A DNA stretch of 64,000 bases from Winogradskyella ludwigii (GCF_013403985.1 NZ_JABFDF010000003.1:372001-436000); one strand, 5' to 3'. Positions 16,370 to 25,706 are shown, counted from the first letter of the stretch. Notes: generated by a model not told the origin, from the letters alone. Made by a program: numbers and translations.

Positions 16370-17554
16370 TTAACTGAAAAGCGTAAACGATTGTTTTGCA
16401 ATTTCTAATTCTTCGTTTGTAGGAATCACTAAAACTTTTACTTTAGATTTAGGTAAATTTATTTCTCGCAATTCTTTAGAACGTAATTCATTTTTTGAAA
16501 TATCCAGTTCAATACCAAAGTAATCCATATCCTCACAAACGAGTTGCCTTATAGTATTAGAATTCTCTCCAATACCAGCTGTAAAAACAATGGCATCTAA
16601 TCCATTCATGGCAGCAGCATAAGCTCCAATATATTTCTTAATCCTGTAAGCATTCATAGCTAATGCTAGTTTGCAATCTTCATTACCTTTTGCGGCTTCG
16701 TTTTCAATATCTCTTAAATCACTAAAACCTGTTAAGCCTAACATGCCACTTTCTTTAGTAAGCAAAACATTTACTTCATCAACAGAATAACCCAAGCTAT
16801 TTACTAAATACATTACAATAGCATGATCAATATCTCCACTTCTGGTACCCATTATTAGGCCATTAGAAGGAGTAAAGCCTAAACTATGATCTATACTTTT
16901 ACCATCTACAACAGCTGTCATACTACAACCGTTACCTAAATGAATAGTAATAATCTTAGAGGTTTCTAGTTTTAAATAATCAAGGACTTTCTCTGTAACA
17001 TATTTATGACTTGTACCATGAAACCCATAAACCTGAATGCCTTTTTCATTATAAAGTTGATTAGGAATTGCATATTTCTTAGCCTTTTCCGGTAACGTTT
17101 GAAAGAATGCAGTATCAAAAATAGCGGCTTGTTTAGCTTTAGGAAAAAGCTGTTCTGCAACAACTATTCCTGCAAGATTATTTGGATTATGTAAAGGTGC
17201 CAATGGACTAAATTTTTCAATCTCTTGTTTTACAAAGTCTGTTATTAAAGTGATGTTTGAAAATGAATTCCCACCATGAACTACACGATGGCCAACAATA
17301 TCTATAGCGTCTGTATTACTAATAACTCCTTTGTTTGGATCTAATAATAGGTCTACCACTTTCTGTAAACCTTCTGTATGATTGGTAATACTCTCTATTT
17401 GCTTTATGTCTACACTATCAGTCTTATAATTAAGAATAGCATCTTTTTGGCCAATACGTTCTACCAAACCACTACAAATTAAAGATTCGGAAGGCATTTC
17501 TATTAATTGAAACTTTATGGAAGAGCTTCCAGAATTGATAACTAAAATATTCAT
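16370..17554 (-). CDS. ackA: Acetate kinase
   Basis: This encodes 394 residues, the usual length. It catalyses acetyl phosphate + ADP = acetate + ATP in the cytoplasm. The start MNILVINSGSSSIKFQLIE is the ASKHA phosphate-1 motif. Further family motifs are GHRVVHGG (about 87-94), HNPNNL, FDTAFFQTLP (about 148), YGFHGTSHKYV (about 177-187), HLGNGCSM (about 205) and FTAGIGENS near 325. It is 15 bp downstream of pta on the same strand. The pair makes the reversible acetyl-CoA/acetate route and sets the acetyl-phosphate level. Confidence 0.97.
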   Translation of the reverse strand: MNILVINSGSSSIKFQLIEMPSESLICSGLVERIGQKDAILNYKTDSVDIKQIESITNHTEGLQKVVDLLLDPNKGVISNTDAIDIVGHRVVHGGNSFSNITLITDFVKQEIEKFSPLAPLHNPNNLAGIVVAEQLFPKAKQAAIFDTAFFQTLPEKAKKYAIPNQLYNEKGIQVYGFHGTSHKYVTEKVLDYLKLETSKIITIHLGNGCSMTAVVDGKSIDHSLGFTPSNGLIMGTRSGDIDHAIVMYLVNSLGYSVDEVNVLLTKESGMLGLTGFSDLRDIENEAAKGNEDCKLALAMNAYRIKKYIGAYAAAMNGLDAIVFTAGIGENSNTIRQLVCEDMDYFGIELDISKNELRSKELREINLPKSKVKVLVIPTNEELEIAKQSFTLFS

Positions 17555-17569
17555 ACGCGTATTATGTTT

Positions 17570-19678
17570 TTAAATGCCTTGTGCTTGTATAACCGTTACA
17601 ATAACAGTGTTAAAAATATCGTCTGTCGTACAACCACGACTTAAATCGTTAACAGGCTTGTTTAAACCTTGAATAATTGGACCAATAGCTAGGGCTTTAG
17701 TTTCACGTTGTACAGCTTTATAGGTGTTATTTCCGGTGTTTAAATCAGGAAATATAAAGACATTGGCTTGTCCTGCCACCTCAGAATTAGGAAGCTTTGT
17801 TTTACCAACATTGATATCTACAGCCGCATCGTATTGAATAGGACCTTCCACTTTTAAATCTGGTCGTTTTGCTTTTACAAGTTCTGTAGCTTCACGCACA
17901 CGTACAACATCTTCGCCAACACCAGATGTTCCAGAAGAGTAAGATAGCATGGCAACTTTAGGTTCAATTCCAAAAGCTAAACTTGTTGCCGCAGATGAAA
18001 TAGCAATTTCTGAAAGTTGTTCTGCAGTAGGATTAGGATTAATAGCGCAATCTCCATAAACAGAAACACGATCTTCTAAGCACATAAAGAATACAGAAGA
18101 TACAATTGAGGTTTCAGGTTTTGTTTTTATAAATTGAAGTGCTGGTCTAATGGTATGCTGTGTGGTATGCACAGCACCAGAAACCATACCATCGGCATCG
18201 CCTTTATGTACCATCATTGTGCCATAATAAGAAACATCTTCCATTAAATCTTCGGCCATGGCGAGATTTACATTTTTATGTTTTCTAAGTTCATAAAGTG
18301 TATTGACATAGTCTTTAAAATTTGGCGATTCAATAGGGTTAATGATATTAATACGATTTAAATCTAAAGCAATATCTAAAATAGCTATCTTATCTTCGAT
18401 CTGTTTTCTATCTCCTAATAAGGTAATATTTACAGCATCTACATCAATTAAATATTTAGTAGCTCGCAGAATACGTTCGTCTAAACCTTCAGGTAATACA
18501 ATATGTTTCTTATTTAATTTGGCACGCTTCAGTAAGTTATACTGAAACATTCGAGGAGTAATTCCACTTGTTTCAAATGTATTTAAACGTTCTAAAAGTT
18601 CATCGGCATTAACATGCTTATCAAATTCTTTTACAGACGTATTAATCTTTTCAGTGTTCTCTGCATAAATCTGCGACTTTATAGTTCCTATGCGATTGGC
18701 TACAGCAAATGTGCCACCTTTAGCAGAAATAATAGGTACAATATCCGAAAGTCCTTTTATCAGTTTAATAATAGAATCCTCAGGTTTTAAACCACCTGTA
18801 AGTACAATACCAGAAATAGAAGGGTAGTTATCCGAAATATTAGCTTGTAACGCTCCTAGAATAATATCTGCGCGATCTCCAGGTGTTATAACTAAACCAT
18901 TGTCTTTTAAATGGCTGATGTAATTATGCAATTGCATAGCACCAACACTAAAATTACCTGCCTGATTGTTAATGTGTGCTTTTCCAAATAGAACTTCAGC
19001 GTCTAAAGTCTCAACGATTTCTTTTATGGAAGGATTGGTTAAGGTTGGATTTAAAGGAATCGCGCTAACTATAATACCAGAAGGTAAATTACTTTCTAAT
19101 TCAGAAATAATTGTAAGTTGATTTTCTTCTGTAACTTTATTAGCGACTATTGCTAAGACTTTAACTCCTTTGTCTCTAAACGAATCAAAAGCCATGTGCA
19201 AATTACTCACCAAATCATTAATAGTTTTACCCTTTCCGTTGGCTATTATAATGGCAGGTGCTCCAAGGTTTTTAGCAATTAAAACATTAATGTCAAATTC
19301 TATTATAGCGCCTTCTCCAGAAAAACTACTGCCTTCTACAAGAACAAAATCATAACGTTCTTCGACGGCTTTATATTTCTCAATAATAGTACTTATAATT
19401 TCGTCCTCTTTATTTTTATTCTTCAATTTAATAACTTCACTTCGTGTAAAAGCAAAGGCATCTTCATATTTTAAATCCAGATTAAAATAACTGGTAATTG
19501 TATTAATATGATTATCAATTTCGCCTACTTTAAGATCGTCTATAATAGGCCTGAAATAGCCTACTTTTGCTGCCTTACCCAATAACAATTGCATTAATCC
19601 TAAGGAAATTATAGACTTACCACAATTGGGTTCTGTGGTGGCTATGTAGATGGCTTTGTTGGTTGCTTTTTTGTTCAT
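17570..19678 (-). CDS. pta: Phosphate acetyltransferase (long form with DRTGG region)
   Basis: This encodes 702 residues, matching the long multidomain Pta. It interconverts acetyl-CoA + phosphate and acetyl phosphate + CoA. The N-terminal part has a P-loop-like NTPase fold (TTEPNCGKSIISLGL at 14-28), the middle has the DRTGG-type regulatory domain (GDRADIILGAL near 275), and the C-terminal PTA/PTB catalytic domain runs from about 375 to the end (VSYYGTMMVHKGDADGMVSGA, SYSSGTSGVGEDV, GPIQYDAAVD). It is the first gene of a pta-ackA operon. A TAAATTTG box at 19734-19727 is a candidate -7 element. Confidence 0.96.
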   Translation of the reverse strand: MNKKATNKAIYIATTEPNCGKSIISLGLMQLLLGKAAKVGYFRPIIDDLKVGEIDNHINTITSYFNLDLKYEDAFAFTRSEVIKLKNKNKEDEIISTIIEKYKAVEERYDFVLVEGSSFSGEGAIIEFDINVLIAKNLGAPAIIIANGKGKTINDLVSNLHMAFDSFRDKGVKVLAIVANKVTEENQLTIISELESNLPSGIIVSAIPLNPTLTNPSIKEIVETLDAEVLFGKAHINNQAGNFSVGAMQLHNYISHLKDNGLVITPGDRADIILGALQANISDNYPSISGIVLTGGLKPEDSIIKLIKGLSDIVPIISAKGGTFAVANRIGTIKSQIYAENTEKINTSVKEFDKHVNADELLERLNTFETSGITPRMFQYNLLKRAKLNKKHIVLPEGLDERILRATKYLIDVDAVNITLLGDRKQIEDKIAILDIALDLNRINIINPIESPNFKDYVNTLYELRKHKNVNLAMAEDLMEDVSYYGTMMVHKGDADGMVSGAVHTTQHTIRPALQFIKTKPETSIVSSVFFMCLEDRVSVYGDCAINPNPTAEQLSEIAISSAATSLAFGIEPKVAMLSYSSGTSGVGEDVVRVREATELVKAKRPDLKVEGPIQYDAAVDINVGKTKLPNSEVAGQANVFIFPDLNTGNNTYKAVQRETKALAIGPIIQGLNKPVNDLSRGCTTDDIFNTVIVTVIQAQGI

Positions 19679-19726
19679 ATGTTGTATGGAACTATAGGTT
19701 TTATACTCCGTGTAAGTCTGTCCTCA

Positions 19727-19734
19727 CAAATTTA
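19727..19734 (-). promoter_or_regulatory. Candidate -7 box for pta-ackA
   Basis: On the minus strand TAAATTTG matches TAnnTTTG, about 48 bp upstream of the pta ATG. No convincing TTG lies at the expected distance upstream. Confidence 0.4.
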
Positions 19735-19914
19735 ACGATTTACTAACGTTTAACCTTATAATATTTTATGAATTTGGTGTCAAATCACCACTTTATTTCA
19801 ATTATATATATTCTTTTTAGATTCGTTTAGAGATTCCATTAAAATTGAGCTGTTATTTTTATAATACATCTCAAAAAATGTTACTTTAGGCATCCATTTA
19901 AAGACTATACAATT

Positions 19915-20637
19915 ATGAAACTCTTTAATAAAGAACGCTTTAAGTTTGTAGAGGGCAAACGTTTAAAAAACTATCTCATCTATGCTTTAGGTGAAATTAT
20001 ACTGGTTGTGGTTGGTATTTTAATTGCTGTAAGTATTAATAGTTATAGCAATACCGCTAGTCTTAATAAGGCTAATGATGCGTTACGTGTTCAAGTTATT
20101 AAGAATTTAGAAAATGATATCACTAAGGTCACTCGTTTTCAAGACAAGTTAGAAACGCTTAATCAAAACTATTTAGCCATACTAGGACGTTCTAAAAACA
20201 CACCTCAAGCTACTATAGAACGTTTAACTGCTATGTTACCGTTTAAAATTGAAGTTTTATCACTACGTAAATCTACCATGAATTTAATAGATAATGCAGA
20301 GCTTAATACAAGCAAAGCAGCAGCAGGAATGCTTAATCTTAGTAACACTTACAAGGTTTATTTAGCAGATATTAGTGATATAGAAGCCGTTATTTTTGAA
20401 GCGATGTCCGCGAATTTGAAATCTGTTGAGGAAACCCAAGATTGGTATGTAGAATTTGTTACTGATTTTAACTGTAATTCAGACTGTTTTAATTACTTAG
20501 CAACAGATAAAGGTCATATCGCACGTATGGCGTCTTTACGCTTTTTATATGACGATCAGTATAGTCAGATTATTGATGGATTTAAGAATGATTTAGAGTT
20601 TTACCTTGATGTGCTTAAAACGTCTGGTGTGAACTAA
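19915..20637 (+). CDS. DUF6090 family membrane-anchored protein
   Basis: This encodes 240 residues. The N-terminus is the signature of a family common in Bacteroidota: a short basic stretch (MKLFNKERFKFVEGKRLKNYL) followed by one transmembrane helix (YALGEIILVVVGILIAVSIN, about 23-43), then a helical domain with a conserved pattern of long amphipathic helices. Its function is not known. The tail probably faces the periplasm, inferred from the positive charges before the helix. It stands alone, convergent with the sugar isomerase gene, whose stop is 15 bp away. Confidence 0.75.
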   Translation: MKLFNKERFKFVEGKRLKNYLIYALGEIILVVVGILIAVSINSYSNTASLNKANDALRVQVIKNLENDITKVTRFQDKLETLNQNYLAILGRSKNTPQATIERLTAMLPFKIEVLSLRKSTMNLIDNAELNTSKAAAGMLNLSNTYKVYLADISDIEAVIFEAMSANLKSVEETQDWYVEFVTDFNCNSDCFNYLATDKGHIARMASLRFLYDDQYSQIIDGFKNDLEFYLDVLKTSGVN

Positions 20638-20652
20638 ATTGATGTCACGCGC

Positions 20653-21621
20653 TTATTCTGCATTTTTCCAAGTATTTCTTAAATACGCTAGATCTTTTTT
20701 CATGTAGTTGAAAACCTCTTTTTTATCCATTGTTAGTTTTGAATGGCCTTTTTCTGCACCACCTAAATCGTATTCTAAATGCAATGATACTGGTACATTA
20801 ATTTTATAGGTTTTGAGTAACGAAAAGTAACGGTTAAAATCTACCATACCTTCACCAAGAGGTACGTTAATCGGTTGCCATGTTCCGTCTTTAATTCCCC
20901 ATTTAAAATCTTTTATTACAATAGAATTAATGAACGGTTTAATACGTTGTAAACCTAGTTCCCAACTGCCACCACCTTCTGCAACAGCATGTCTAATATC
21001 GTATTGGCAACCCATAAATTGGCCGTTGGTAGCTTCTAAAATAGGAAGCAAATCCCAAACAGGAGCACCAACATGTTTGCCCCAATGATTTTGGTAACCA
21101 CCAATAAGGCCTAACTCTTTGTTACGTTTTTCGAGCTGTTTTGCTTGTTTGGCATATTGTGCTTGACTCTCTTGTATGGATTGATTTTCTGGATATTTTA
21201 ACCAATCGGTTCGGTAATGTGAAAAGCCCAATTGGCTTGCGGTTTCTAAAACGCTTTGGTTTACGGTTTGGCTAATATCCCAAACGTTGGTAGACATTAG
21301 TTTTGGTTGAAGTCCATGGCTTTTCATCGCTTCTACAGCAATAGGTAAGTCTTGCTCAACGTTTTCTGGTAATACGTGACCTTTTCGACGTACAGTGAGA
21401 TCTAAACCGTTAAAACCCATGTTTACAGCCGCTTCTGACATGTCATTATAATTGAGAAACTGTAAGTGTTTAGAGAACAAATGCACTTCTAGATCTTCTT
21501 TTGGTGAGCTAACTACTGTTTCTAATTCATTTTGAAAAGAGAGTAGTGGTAGTGCTGCCAAACCTAATGCAGATAGTTTGGCAAAATCGCGTCTTGAAAA
21601 GGCATTGGAAGGCTTAGTCAT
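20653..21621 (-). CDS. Sugar phosphate isomerase/epimerase-like protein with Tat-type signal
   Basis: This encodes 322 residues from the ATG at 21621. An in-frame ATG at 21642 adds seven residues and lies within the candidate promoter region, so it is less likely. The N-terminus MTKPSNAFSRRDFAKLSALGLAALPLLSF carries a twin-arginine motif and hydrophobic segment. The rest is a xylose-isomerase/AP-endonuclease-2 TIM barrel (MGFNGLDLTVRR about 75, GLIGGYQNHWGKHVGAP about 180, MGCQYDIRHAVAEGG about 215, SIVIKDFKWG about 240, HLEYDLGG about 285). The substrate is not predictable. Exported members often act on sugars or inositol derivatives. Confidence 0.85.
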   Translation of the reverse strand: MTKPSNAFSRRDFAKLSALGLAALPLLSFQNELETVVSSPKEDLEVHLFSKHLQFLNYNDMSEAAVNMGFNGLDLTVRRKGHVLPENVEQDLPIAVEAMKSHGLQPKLMSTNVWDISQTVNQSVLETASQLGFSHYRTDWLKYPENQSIQESQAQYAKQAKQLEKRNKELGLIGGYQNHWGKHVGAPVWDLLPILEATNGQFMGCQYDIRHAVAEGGGSWELGLQRIKPFINSIVIKDFKWGIKDGTWQPINVPLGEGMVDFNRYFSLLKTYKINVPVSLHLEYDLGGAEKGHSKLTMDKKEVFNYMKKDLAYLRNTWKNAE

Positions 21622-21639
21622 CTTGTTGTGTGTTAGTTT

Positions 21640-21647
21640 CAAAACTA
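21640..21647 (-). promoter_or_regulatory. Candidate -7 box for the sugar isomerase gene
   Basis: On the minus strand TAGTTTTG fits TAnnTTTG and lies 18 bp before the ATG at 21621. No TTG is at the right spacing. Confidence 0.35.
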
Positions 21648-21955
21648 AAGATAGCTCTTTTTAATTAGATTTTGGAACCTTTAAAAAGGTATGGCATACC
21701 TATCTCAAGTAAACCTTTAACATAGACTTAACCTTATTTTATCGCGTATTGGCATTAAATACACTAACTTATAAGTAATTCAAAATCAATAAATTATAAT
21801 ACAAAACTTAAACCAACCCAAATGACAATTAAAGTAAAATCTAACATAAAAGGAAAGAAAGGCCTGTCACTATCTTGATGTCGTTATCAATTTATCAAAA
21901 GACTCTTAAAGAAAATAGAGCTTAAGATTTAATGATTAAAAAAACCTACAAGACA

Positions 21956-22357
21956 ATGATCATCCAGTTTAATACTATTCAAATTAAAAACTTTAATACC
22001 ATACATATCAATGATAAAGATCAGTCTTATTTTACGTCCTTAATTACAGACCGACTGAAAAATTATGATTCAGATATTAGAGAAATAGACGTTCAACTTT
22101 CCGATGAAAAAGAAAGAAATAATGGGGGTAATTTTACGCGATGCTTGTTAAATACTAGCATTGAAGATTCTAAATCATTAGCCATTGCAAGTCAAGTTGA
22201 TAACGATAATATTGTACTTGCGGTATTAATTGCGGTTGATGACCTGATTGCTTCTTTAAAAACAGTTCTCAAAAGAAAAGAAAACGCGTTAACTATAGGT
22301 GAGAGCTTTATGTGCCGTAAAAGACGGTTAATGCAAGATGTTTTACCTTTTATATAG
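21956..22357 (+). CDS. HPF/RaiA-like ribosome-associated protein
   Basis: This encodes 133 residues from the ATG at 21956 (MIIQFNTIQIKNF). An upstream ATG at 21932 adds eight residues and is less family-like. The pattern matches Bacteroidota HPF/RaiA-related proteins: an N-terminal beta strand, a helix (FTSLITDRLKNYDSDI), IREIDVQLSDEKE, FTRCLLNTSIED, then the helix VLAVLIAVDDLIASLKTVLKRKE. Relatives bind the small ribosomal subunit in stationary phase. The last 25 residues are a basic extension (FMCRKRRLMQDVLPF) absent from short HPF. It stands alone. A second HPF-like gene is at 29972. Confidence 0.65.
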   Translation: MIIQFNTIQIKNFNTIHINDKDQSYFTSLITDRLKNYDSDIREIDVQLSDEKERNNGGNFTRCLLNTSIEDSKSLAIASQVDNDNIVLAVLIAVDDLIASLKTVLKRKENALTIGESFMCRKRRLMQDVLPFI

Positions 22358-22358
22358 A

Positions 22359-22405
22359 TTCTCGATATATTTTGATAAAAAACCCCAAGACACTCCAACT
22401 GACGT
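22359..22405 (+). repeat. REP-like dispersed hairpin element, degenerate copy
   Basis: It starts with TTCTCGATATAT and ends with CACTCCAACTGACGTC, matching the ends of the better copies at 24338, 31143 and 33117. The inner stem is decayed. It follows the HPF-like gene directly. Confidence 0.6.
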
Positions 22406-22449
22406 CTTTTTTATCTTTATTTAATACCATGAGCCTTTTAAAGAACGTT

Positions 22450-22501
22450 GTCAGTTTGAGTGCATTTTACAATTATTAGGCGTAAAATTAGTATCGAGAA
22501 G
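22450..22501 (-). repeat. REP-like dispersed element, reverse orientation
   Basis: It begins GTCAGTTTGAGTG and ends GTATCGAGAAG, the reverse complement of the REP-like ends. The core (TTTTACAATTATTAGGCGTAAAA) matches the core of the copy at 25780 and differs from the CCGAC type. Confidence 0.65.
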
Positions 22502-22536
22502 CTAATTTCCTATTTGCCTCTTAGTTTCAATACCTG

Positions 22537-22580
22537 ACCCGACGCATACCCGAGGCACACCCGACGCATACCCGACGGAG
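22537..22580. repeat. Four 11-bp GC-rich tandem units
   Basis: Units ACCCGACGCAT, ACCCGAGGCAC, ACCCGACGCAT and ACCCGACGGAG follow one another without gaps. The stretch is strikingly GC-rich against the AT-rich surroundings. It lies between the HPF-like gene and the 3' end of the nucleotidase gene and encodes nothing recognisable. Confidence 0.8.
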
Positions 22581-22625
22581 CTCCTGTTTTGACCCGAATA
22601 AGCTATTTTCGCCTATTATTTGTTT

Positions 22626-23147
22626 TTATAGTAAGCGTTCTGCGATTTCTAACCAATTAGATACTCTTGTGTAGCCTGTATCATTGACGTTATGAGGCGA
22701 ATTATACAGCAAGGTATCACCTTCAAATTTTTCTAAATTGTAGGTTCTGTCGTCTATTAATAAATCTCCATTTAAAATAAACTTATCTCCGCACATTATA
22801 CGATGTTGCCATGTTACAAACGGCATATGCTCGTCTAACCATTGGCTTTTTTCTAATAACGAATTAGGAAACTGTGTTGCTGCCGTTGCAATGTACACTT
22901 CATGTTTTTTGTATAAGGCTTCCATAACTTGTATGGCGTCTTTAAACGGTTTTAAATCTCGAAAAAAACCGGGTTGAAATGCATGTTGTCTTATGCTTTT
23001 GTGATGTGTTTCGGGAACGTTTTGCCAAACTTCACCAGAGGTAATTTGGTTGATATTTAAGTCTTGTTGATGTTCTTTATTATATAATTCTATGTGCTTG
23101 CCGTAAGTGTCTACCAGCACATCGTCCATGTCTACAAATATTGTCAT
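22626..23147 (-). CDS. 5'(3')-deoxyribonucleotidase-like HAD phosphatase
   Basis: This encodes 173 residues, typical of the NT5C/YorS group. The start MTIFVDMDDVLVDTYGKH is the HAD motif I (nucleophile Asp6 and Asp8 in DMDDV). The motif II region is VYIATAA near 88. A downstream Lys (GDKF, about 119) and motif III LLIDDRTYNLEKFEG (about 127-141) follow. Members remove phosphate from (deoxy)nucleoside monophosphates and help balance nucleotide pools in the cytoplasm. It has no operon partner. The downstream 60 bp run into the 11-bp tandem repeat. Confidence 0.85.
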   Translation of the reverse strand: MTIFVDMDDVLVDTYGKHIELYNKEHQQDLNINQITSGEVWQNVPETHHKSIRQHAFQPGFFRDLKPFKDAIQVMEALYKKHEVYIATAATQFPNSLLEKSQWLDEHMPFVTWQHRIMCGDKFILNGDLLIDDRTYNLEKFEGDTLLYNSPHNVNDTGYTRVSNWLEIAERLL

Positions 23148-23288
23148 TGGGTTGTTTTTTTACGAAGTTCTTGATTATGGATTGAAATGCCAAGAGGAGG
23201 TGGTTTATTTAATATTTATTTAATGTTTTTGTCGATTTATGGAGTTTGTTGTTTTTATCGTAGCTTTAAATTCTAAAGCTAGCTATCA

Positions 23289-23936
23289 ATGAATTTATTA
23301 AAATATGTAATTATCTTTAGTCTATTTATTTTTCAAACAGCACCTTCCCAAACCTTTGTAGATGATGTAGAAAGAGTAGCAATTGTTGTTATAGATTATT
23401 GTGTAGATGAAAATGGTAAACAATATAATATTAAAATTAACCAAGAGAAAAGTACTTATAAGCACGATGGTTGGCAACAAGGTTGTTTAGAGCATTTTAA
23501 TAATGGAGTATTGCGAGACCCAATGAATATGGTGAATAAGTGTTGGCAATCGGTTTATTATTTTGTGAACTCTAAGTATAAAACTTATGAGTTACCGAAA
23601 GCTGAACGTGAAAAATGTAAAGATCTTCATCGTGGTACTTTTAAATATGAAAGTCCTGCTTATAGTGAAACAAAGATTAAAAGACGCAAAAGAAAACAAA
23701 TAGAAAAAGGTGGTTATGGTGGTAAACAAATTTATAATATAGAATGGCTCGATGACCATATTTATACTTTAAAAACTGTTAAAATGTCTTTAGCCAAAGA
23801 TAAAATTAAGGAAGGAGATATTATTACTGTTGAGATTATTGAATTATTGGATGAAGACACATATTTGTATAAGGCTTATTCTAAAGATGAAGAAACTGAT
23901 ACCAATGTGGTTTATGGATTAATAAGTAGGGTTTAA
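23289..23936 (+). CDS. Secreted hypothetical protein, Lys-rich
   Basis: This encodes 215 residues. The signal peptide MNLLKYVIIFSLFIFQTAPSQ is clear. The mature protein has four Cys (in DYCVDENG, GCLEHF, KCWQ and KCKDL), a Lys-rich loop (KIKRRKRKQIEKGG about 129-142) and a beta-rich C-terminal part. I do not recognise the family; it looks like a small flavobacterial lineage-specific protein. Codon use resembles the neighbours. It is monocistronic and is followed by the dispersed-repeat field that starts at 24022. Confidence 0.65.
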   Translation: MNLLKYVIIFSLFIFQTAPSQTFVDDVERVAIVVIDYCVDENGKQYNIKINQEKSTYKHDGWQQGCLEHFNNGVLRDPMNMVNKCWQSVYYFVNSKYKTYELPKAEREKCKDLHRGTFKYESPAYSETKIKRRKRKQIEKGGYGGKQIYNIEWLDDHIYTLKTVKMSLAKDKIKEGDIITVEIIELLDEDTYLYKAYSKDEETDTNVVYGLISRV

Positions 23937-24021
23937 ATTTTAGTATGTAGTCTTGTTTTCTGAATATTGATGCAAGAAAATGGATACTAAAACTGAGGTT
24001 TAAAAAATGTATAATATTCTA

Positions 24022-24285
24022 TATGTTCATTTTGTCTTGACACAAACTGCGCAGCATATCATGAGATCCATAAAATAAGCATAGCCGAATAAACGAACCA
24101 AAAAGTCAAAACGATTTGTTAGGAAATTGCTAAAGCACCATTCGCCAATACATTCATAATTTGAGGTTTTTATAAGAACTATATTTTCAATACTTGATAT
24201 TGTAAATTAACTTTATTCTCAGCTCATTATTTCTGAAAATCGTTGCTTCCGACACTGTCGGAATTTGGGTGTTGATATTCTGCTT
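24022..24285. repeat. Dispersed composite repeat, family A, copy 1
   Basis: Modules in order: TATGTTCATTTTGTCTTGACA, AACGAACCAAAAAGTCAAAA, CGATTTGTTAGGAAATTGCT, CACCATTCGCCAATACATT, an AT-rich middle (TATTTTCAATACTTGATATT), then TTCTGAAAATCGTTGCTTCC running into the hairpin TTCCGACACTGTCGGAA and GGGTGTTGA. This copy carries an extra stretch (CTGCGCAGCATATCATGAG and following) shared with copies 2 and 3. No coding potential. Confidence 0.85.
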
Positions 24286-24337
24286 TGGTTTGGGCTTCTT
24301 TTCTTTGTTCTTGGCGTATTTTGTTTGAAATATACCT

Positions 24338-24385
24338 GTTCTCGATACATCCCGACGAAAAAGTCGGCACACTCGAACTGACGTT
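24338..24385 (+). repeat. REP-like dispersed hairpin element
   Basis: GTTCTCGATACAT, then CCCGAC and GTCGG arms around a short A-rich loop, then ACTCGAACTGACGTT. The outer ends GTTC(T)CGA/TCGAAC can also pair, giving a nested hairpin. Confidence 0.8.
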
Positions 24386-24580
24386 GGGTTGCGTGTGTTT
24401 GCTTGAGCTTGGTTTAGTGTTCTTTTGTATGGCTTATCTTCAATGGTATTTCTGTGATTGTTTAAGATTTGTTAAAGGGTTTATGTGAAAGGTTAAACCT
24501 ATCTTAATTGATGATTTTCGGTTCATAGTGGTGTTTGAAAATCGTAACTTTATACTTCAAATTAATACGAAAAAAACACT

Positions 24581-25675
24581 ATGGATATACAACCTTTATT
24601 AACACCTTATCATAAAAATATAACATTAAAAAACCGAGTTGTTATGGCACCTATGACGCGTAGTCGTGCGGATAATATGGAAAAAGTTGCTACAGACGGT
24701 TTACAAGGTTTATATTACGAACAGCGTGCTTCGGCAGGTTTAATTATTGCCGAAGGTTCTCAGGTTTCTAAGGAAGCTGTGGGCTATATTAATACTCCTG
24801 GTATTTACTCTAAAGCGCAAGTGGAAGGTTGGAAAACGGTGACCAAACGTGTACACGCCAAAGGAGGTACTATTTTTATTCAGCTATGGCATGTAGGCCG
24901 TATTTCGCATCCCGATTTTCATGATGGTGCTTTACCTGTTTCTGCGTCTGCTATCAATCCGAAAGCGCAGTCTTTTACTCCAAACGGTTTTAAGGAGACT
25001 GTGACTCCGAAAGCGATGACACTTGGAGATATTAAACGTACCGTTAACGATTTTAAAAATGCGGCTGCTAATGCTGTGGAAGCTGGCTTTGATGGTATAG
25101 AGTTGCATTCGTCTAATGGATATTTGTTTCAGCAGTTTTTTAATGGTTGTTCTAACACCAGAACGGATGCGTATGGTGGTTCTATTGAAAATAGAGCGCG
25201 TTTCTTTTTTGAAGTTTTAGACGCTATGAAAACAGTGATTCCACAAGAAAAAATTGGAGTGCGTTTTAATCCGTCGTTACATGGGTTATTTGGCATTACG
25301 GTAGATGAAGAGACTATTCCGACGTTTGAATATATTATTAAAAAACTGAATGATTATAATTTGGCTTATGTGCATTTGTCTGAACCGTTTACTGATGTTT
25401 CAGAGGTGCCGTTTGCTGTGACTAATATTGCTAAGCATTTTCGTCCGTTGTATAATGGAACGTTAATGATTAATACTAATTTTGATCAGGAGAAAGGGAA
25501 TAAAGTGCTTGCTGATGGTGATGCGGACTTAGTGGCTTATGGTAAGCCTTTTATTTCTAATCCGGATTTAGTGGAGCGTTTTGAGAAGGATTTAGCATTA
25601 GCGGATTGGGATAAGGATACGTTTTATACTCCTGGTAAAAAAGGGTATACGGATTATTCGTTTGCTTCTGAGTGA
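24581..25675 (+). CDS. Alkene reductase, Old Yellow Enzyme family (NemA-like)
   Basis: This encodes 364 residues, the standard length. It is an FMN-dependent TIM barrel that uses NADPH to reduce activated C=C bonds, and in some members nitro esters. Motifs: KNRVVMAPMTRSRA (17-30), FIQLWHVGRISHP (about 99-111), GIELHSSNGYLFQQFF (about 172-187, the His/Asn pair that binds the substrate carbonyl), TDAYGGSIENRARFF (about 195-209), VRFNPS, AYGKPFISNPDLVERF near the C-terminus (about 326-341). It fits the electrophile-stress theme of the operon at 33-37 kb but is not linked to it. It is flanked on both sides by dispersed repeats. Confidence 0.93.
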   Translation: MDIQPLLTPYHKNITLKNRVVMAPMTRSRADNMEKVATDGLQGLYYEQRASAGLIIAEGSQVSKEAVGYINTPGIYSKAQVEGWKTVTKRVHAKGGTIFIQLWHVGRISHPDFHDGALPVSASAINPKAQSFTPNGFKETVTPKAMTLGDIKRTVNDFKNAAANAVEAGFDGIELHSSNGYLFQQFFNGCSNTRTDAYGGSIENRARFFFEVLDAMKTVIPQEKIGVRFNPSLHGLFGITVDEETIPTFEYIIKKLNDYNLAYVHLSEPFTDVSEVPFAVTNIAKHFRPLYNGTLMINTNFDQEKGNKVLADGDADLVAYGKPFISNPDLVERFEKDLALADWDKDTFYTPGKKGYTDYSFASE

Positions 25676-25706
25676 TTTTGGTTGTTGTTTAATTTTATTA
25701 TAATTG

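Noticed and set aside
24187..24488. Small frames on both strands around the first repeat cluster
   Set aside because: They run through repeat hairpins and have no promoter or family match.
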